Below, piece after piece: positions 61,392 through 64,000 of a DNA stretch of 64,000 bases. The notes under the pieces are model-generated. The model was given only the letters and a program-made list of their open reading frames with translations. It was not told where the DNA came from and ran no database searches. Origin of the DNA: Bacteroidota bacterium (GTDB taxonomy: Bacteria > Bacteroidota > Bacteroidia > Bacteroidales > VadinHA17); NCBI GenBank assembly GCA_018262715.1, contig JADFDS010000032.1, positions 62,001 through 126,000 on the forward strand, read 5' to 3'. Both the position numbers and the translations under genes were made by a program. Numbering within the stretch: position 1 is the first letter of the stretch; each line of letters begins with the position of its first letter.

Positions 61392-62601
61392 ACCTGATAC
61401 AGTACCTGGCGAGGTAATCAGTTGCCTCCTTCACTCCCAGACTCCTTGCCTTGCGGAGGTAATAGCAGGCATCATCACTTCTGCCGCTGTTTATGAGTGC
61501 AATCCCGAGGTTAAGGTTCACATTGCCGTTCTCCGGATCCAGGTCAAGGCTCATTGTATAATCCTCGGCAGCCCTGTCCCAGGTACGCGCTGCGAGCCAC
61601 GCGTCACCCCGCAGCCTGAAGGAAGAGGCCTCGCCGGGATGCTTGTCGACATTGTCATTCAGGTAGGGCAGCGCTTCGTATATTGCCCCCTCTTCCGCAT
61701 ATGTTTTTCCGATCAGCCCGAGCGCCTCGGTATTGTCAGGATCAATGGAAATATACCTCTGCATCTCCTTCTTCGCAGCCTCCCTGTCTCCGGACCTGAT
61801 CAGCATGCGTGCCCTTTTGAGCAGCAATGCAGGGTCAGCAACATGGGCGCTGATCATCCTGTCATATATGGCTGCCGCAGCGTAGGCGCTTCCCTCCCCT
61901 TCGCGGGCTTCAGCAAGGGTATAGAGCCATCCTGCCGGAGCATCACTGTTCCCGGTGATGGTTTCAAGGATATCCGCTGCCTCACGGTACTTGCCGTTGC
62001 TCATGAGGATGCAGGCGTGACAGTATTCGGTAACCGGTTTTTCAGGATAGAGTGATGCCAGCTCGGCGTATGCCCCCGCTGCCATGTCATTGCGTCCTGA
62101 TTTAAGGTAATAGTCTATCTCCCAGCTTTTCCTCTCATCACCCCTGTACCAGTCCTTCTTCCAGAGCGCTCTCCACTCAGGTGAGGAAGAGACAGACCTG
62201 AATGAGGGATCAAGCATGATCTCCGGCTCGGGCTTCCTCAGGGCAGACTTAAGGTGGGCTTCCAGCAATGAGACAGCAGTCTTTGCATCGCCACCGGCTG
62301 CAGCACACCTGGCAAGGCCATAGAGCCCTGATCCCTGGCTAAGGTTCTCCGCCCTCATGAAATCGGCTCTTGCCTCCCTGATCATGGATGCCCTGAGGTA
62401 GATGTCACCCCTGACTGAAAGGAGGTTGGCGTCGCCATTTAGTTCATCCGTTCCTGCGAGAAGTGCTGCAGCCTCTCCTGCTTCTCCCCTGCCGGCAAGG
62501 GTGATTGCCCTGAGGAGGGTCTCGTAACCCGTCTGGCCTGACATAATCTGTGAGGCCAGCAGAACAGCCAGGCTGAACAGTATCTTTTTCATTGTTTTCA
62601 T
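61390..62601 (-). CDS. Exported TPR-repeat protein
   Basis: A 403-residue protein with a signal peptide (about 1-22, ending MSGQ) and repeated tetratricopeptide-like helices through most of its length, e.g. ADFMRAENLSQGSGLYGLAR, ALLLKRARMLIRSGDREAAK and AAEDYTMSLDLDPENGNVNL. TPRs mediate protein-protein contacts; this is probably a periplasmic scaffold. Its ATG at 62601 overlaps the stop of the preceding T9SS cargo gene (ATGA), so translation is coupled and a role with that secreted protein is plausible. No enzymatic domain is visible. Confidence 0.82.
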   Translation of the reverse strand: MKTMKKILFSLAVLLASQIMSGQTGYETLLRAITLAGRGEAGEAAALLAGTDELNGDANLLSVRGDIYLRASMIREARADFMRAENLSQGSGLYGLARCAAAGGDAKTAVSLLEAHLKSALRKPEPEIMLDPSFRSVSSSPEWRALWKKDWYRGDERKSWEIDYYLKSGRNDMAAGAYAELASLYPEKPVTEYCHACILMSNGKYREAADILETITGNSDAPAGWLYTLAEAREGEGSAYAAAAIYDRMISAHVADPALLLKRARMLIRSGDREAAKKEMQRYISIDPDNTEALGLIGKTYAEEGAIYEALPYLNDNVDKHPGEASSFRLRGDAWLAARTWDRAAEDYTMSLDLDPENGNVNLNLGIALINSGRSDDACYYLRKARSLGVKEATDYLARYCIR

Positions 62602-64000
62602 TTTTTACCTTCAATAATACCGGGCCCTGCATCCTTTTCGGCAAAGACATGGATAAAACCGCTCAGGTGGAACTGTTCCAGTCCGCTGATCCTTCTCTCG
62701 AACACCTCGCAATCATAGTAGTAAACACCTGTCGGCACCACCCTGCCCTTATATGTTCCGTCCCAGTTCAGTCTGGGCTCCTGGGTACTGAATACCAGCA
62801 CTCCGGCTCTGTTGAAGAGCCTGAATTCAACCTTCTCAACCAGTGCGGAGGTCTTCGCCAGCAGCCAGTCATTGAAATCGTCACCGTTGGGTGTGAAGAC
62901 GTTCGGTATCTCATAGAAGTTGCATGAGTCAACACAAACCATCGTTGACAGGGGACTCTCGTTACCGATCTGGTCAAATGTTGAGATGGCATAGCAGCCT
63001 GCAACATAGTCAGGAAGTGAGTGAACATATTTTCTTACTTCCCTGTCATTTATGGTTGCCAGCAGCGTAAGATCCTCCTCTGTGGTCTGTTTGTAATAGA
63101 GTTTGTATCCTGCCACATCATCAAGACAGAGCGGATCCTCAATTGTCCACCTGACTGTGTTATAAAGACTGTCACATTGTGATGACACCGTCAGGGCCGG
63201 CGTGCAGGGCGGTTCATTGTCAACCGGCACTGCGCATGCACGCTGTGAGAGGTTTACCAGGTTCTTCGGTGTTCCGGTGCCCTGATAGCCCCCCCTGGAA
63301 ACAACATAATAGCAATACTCGGTGCCGTTTACCAGGCCGCCGTCAGTAAAGGTCAGCTGGTTTGTTGAACCCACCGGCTCCCAGGTCGAGCCGTTGTACC
63401 TGTAAAAGTCATAGGAGGTGTTGATCCACGGCACATTCCGGGTCATCTCAAAGCGAACCTTTCTGTCGCCGGGAAGTGCGGTAAGGAAGAGTGACGAAGC
63501 TATGCCCGGATCACCTATCAGGAACCTGTTTCCCGGGGCATTGTTATACAGTTCAATCTTGTATACCCACCCCTTGTCAAGCGTGTTGATCAGGGTGTCA
63601 ATGTAAACCGTGTCATTCAGGTCTGTTGTCGGAAGGGTATGTATCAGCTGCCATGAGGTGCCGGCTATTCCTTCTGCACGGTAAATAAGATATTCATAGG
63701 GTCCGTTGGCAGGTATGGTGTCAAGGCGGCCAGGCTTCTGCCATGCGAGGGTCAGAGATCCGTTCACAGCATGGGTGTTCCGGACCGAGACATTTGTGAT
63801 CAGGGGGATACCCGTAATCAGCGAGGTGACTATTTCATTGGATGGTTTGCTCTCCGTACCGTTTGGATAGACGGCCACAATCCTGTATGCATATTCGGTA
63901 CCGGCCTCCAGGGCATCGTCAGAATCGGTGAAGCTGACGGTTCCGGGTCCTCCGGCGTACCCGACCTTTACAAATCCTGCTGACGGAGGTATGCCGTCAT
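62598..64000 (-). CDS. T9SS type B secreted protein with fibronectin-III-like repeats (5' partial)
   Basis: The frame is open from the right window edge to a TGA at 62598; the true start lies outside. About 467 residues are visible. They form beta-rich fibronectin-III-like repeats (GTEYAYRIVAVYPNGTES, NGTEYCYYVVSRGGYQGTG) and a C-terminal gliding-motility-associated type B sorting domain. That domain has the classic opening IPNVFTPNGDDFNDWL and the later RLNWDGTYKGRVVPTGVYYY. It should be a large surface or secreted adhesin-like protein exported by the type IX system. It resembles the protein at 19614-21089. It is coupled to the TPR gene by ATGA. Confidence 0.87.
   Translation of the reverse strand, partial: DGIPPSAGFVKVGYAGGPGTVSFTDSDDALEAGTEYAYRIVAVYPNGTESKPSNEIVTSLITGIPLITNVSVRNTHAVNGSLTLAWQKPGRLDTIPANGPYEYLIYRAEGIAGTSWQLIHTLPTTDLNDTVYIDTLINTLDKGWVYKIELYNNAPGNRFLIGDPGIASSLFLTALPGDRKVRFEMTRNVPWINTSYDFYRYNGSTWEPVGSTNQLTFTDGGLVNGTEYCYYVVSRGGYQGTGTPKNLVNLSQRACAVPVDNEPPCTPALTVSSQCDSLYNTVRWTIEDPLCLDDVAGYKLYYKQTTEEDLTLLATINDREVRKYVHSLPDYVAGCYAISTFDQIGNESPLSTMVCVDSCNFYEIPNVFTPNGDDFNDWLLAKTSALVEKVEFRLFNRAGVLVFSTQEPRLNWDGTYKGRVVPTGVYYYDCEVFERRISGLEQFHLSGFIHVFAEKDAGPGIIEGKK

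Overview
The window looks like an ordinary housekeeping stretch of chromosome from a Bacteroidota bacterium, probably a fermentative anaerobe of the Bacteroidales/Marinilabiliales type. Four things point there. Two secreted proteins carry the type B C-terminal domain of the type IX secretion system (T9SS, the gliding-motility-associated or CHU_C domain). Several start regions carry the Bacteroidota -7 element TAnnTTTG. Shine-Dalgarno sites are mostly weak. The prolyl-tRNA synthetase is of the archaeal/eukaryotic type. Rubredoxin, polyferredoxins, a sodium-pumping decarboxylase and citrate lyase fit an anaerobe. The genus cannot be read from the sequence. I see no rRNA, tRNA, CRISPR array, phage, insertion sequence or attachment site. 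No intergenic gap exceeds about 200 bp.

Layout. 1-5.9 kb: end of a putative outer-membrane protein, an exported SagB-type nitroreductase, upp and a nucleoside transporter (pyrimidine salvage), a ZIP metal transporter, a membrane J-domain protein, a hotdog thioesterase and tsaD. 6-12.6 kb: tamB and an exbB-exbD-tonB operon (envelope transport and energisation). 12.6-17 kb, minus strand: a TSUP permease with a stand-alone response regulator, glyA, and a ClC transporter with CBS domains. 17-21 kb: two translationally coupled M16 peptidases (one catalytic, one degenerate) and a T9SS cargo protein. 21-25.7 kb: relA/spoT, a Fur-family regulator, purA and a SPOR lipoprotein. 25.8-31.4 kb: acyl-CoA synthetase, GH2 glycosidase lipoprotein, a degenerate HD protein and an isocitrate/isopropylmalate-type dehydrogenase. 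31.5-40.2 kb: pepD facing an eight-gene minus-strand run for methylmalonyl-CoA epimerase, sodium-translocating methylmalonyl-CoA decarboxylase, a CitD-CitE fusion, CitF and rubredoxin. 40.2-42.8 kb: a NapH/NapG-like polyferredoxin with an exported DUF362 protein. 42.9-46.4 kb: larC-larE-larB (nickel-pincer cofactor) and a WbqC-like protein. 46.4-49.5 kb: a FadL-like porin and a Tyr/Ser-rich lipoprotein. 49.7-58 kb: proS, an unrecognised protein coupled to a BamA-like barrel, tilS, aroC-aroB and nth. 58-64 kb: a large hybrid histidine kinase, a TPR protein and a second T9SS type B protein cut by the window end.

How the genes fit together. The energy core is the 33-40 kb run. The epimerase and the Mmd subunits would couple methylmalonyl-CoA decarboxylation to a sodium gradient, while citrate lyase (or citramalate lyase) splits a tricarboxylate-type substrate. 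The lar operon makes a nickel cofactor for an enzyme that is not in this window. I find no clearly novel defence or mobile system. The most unusual items are the CitD-CitE fusion inside the sodium-pump operon, the orphan larCEB operon with a palindrome around its promoter, the polyferredoxin with an internal twin-arginine motif, and the low-complexity lipoprotein.
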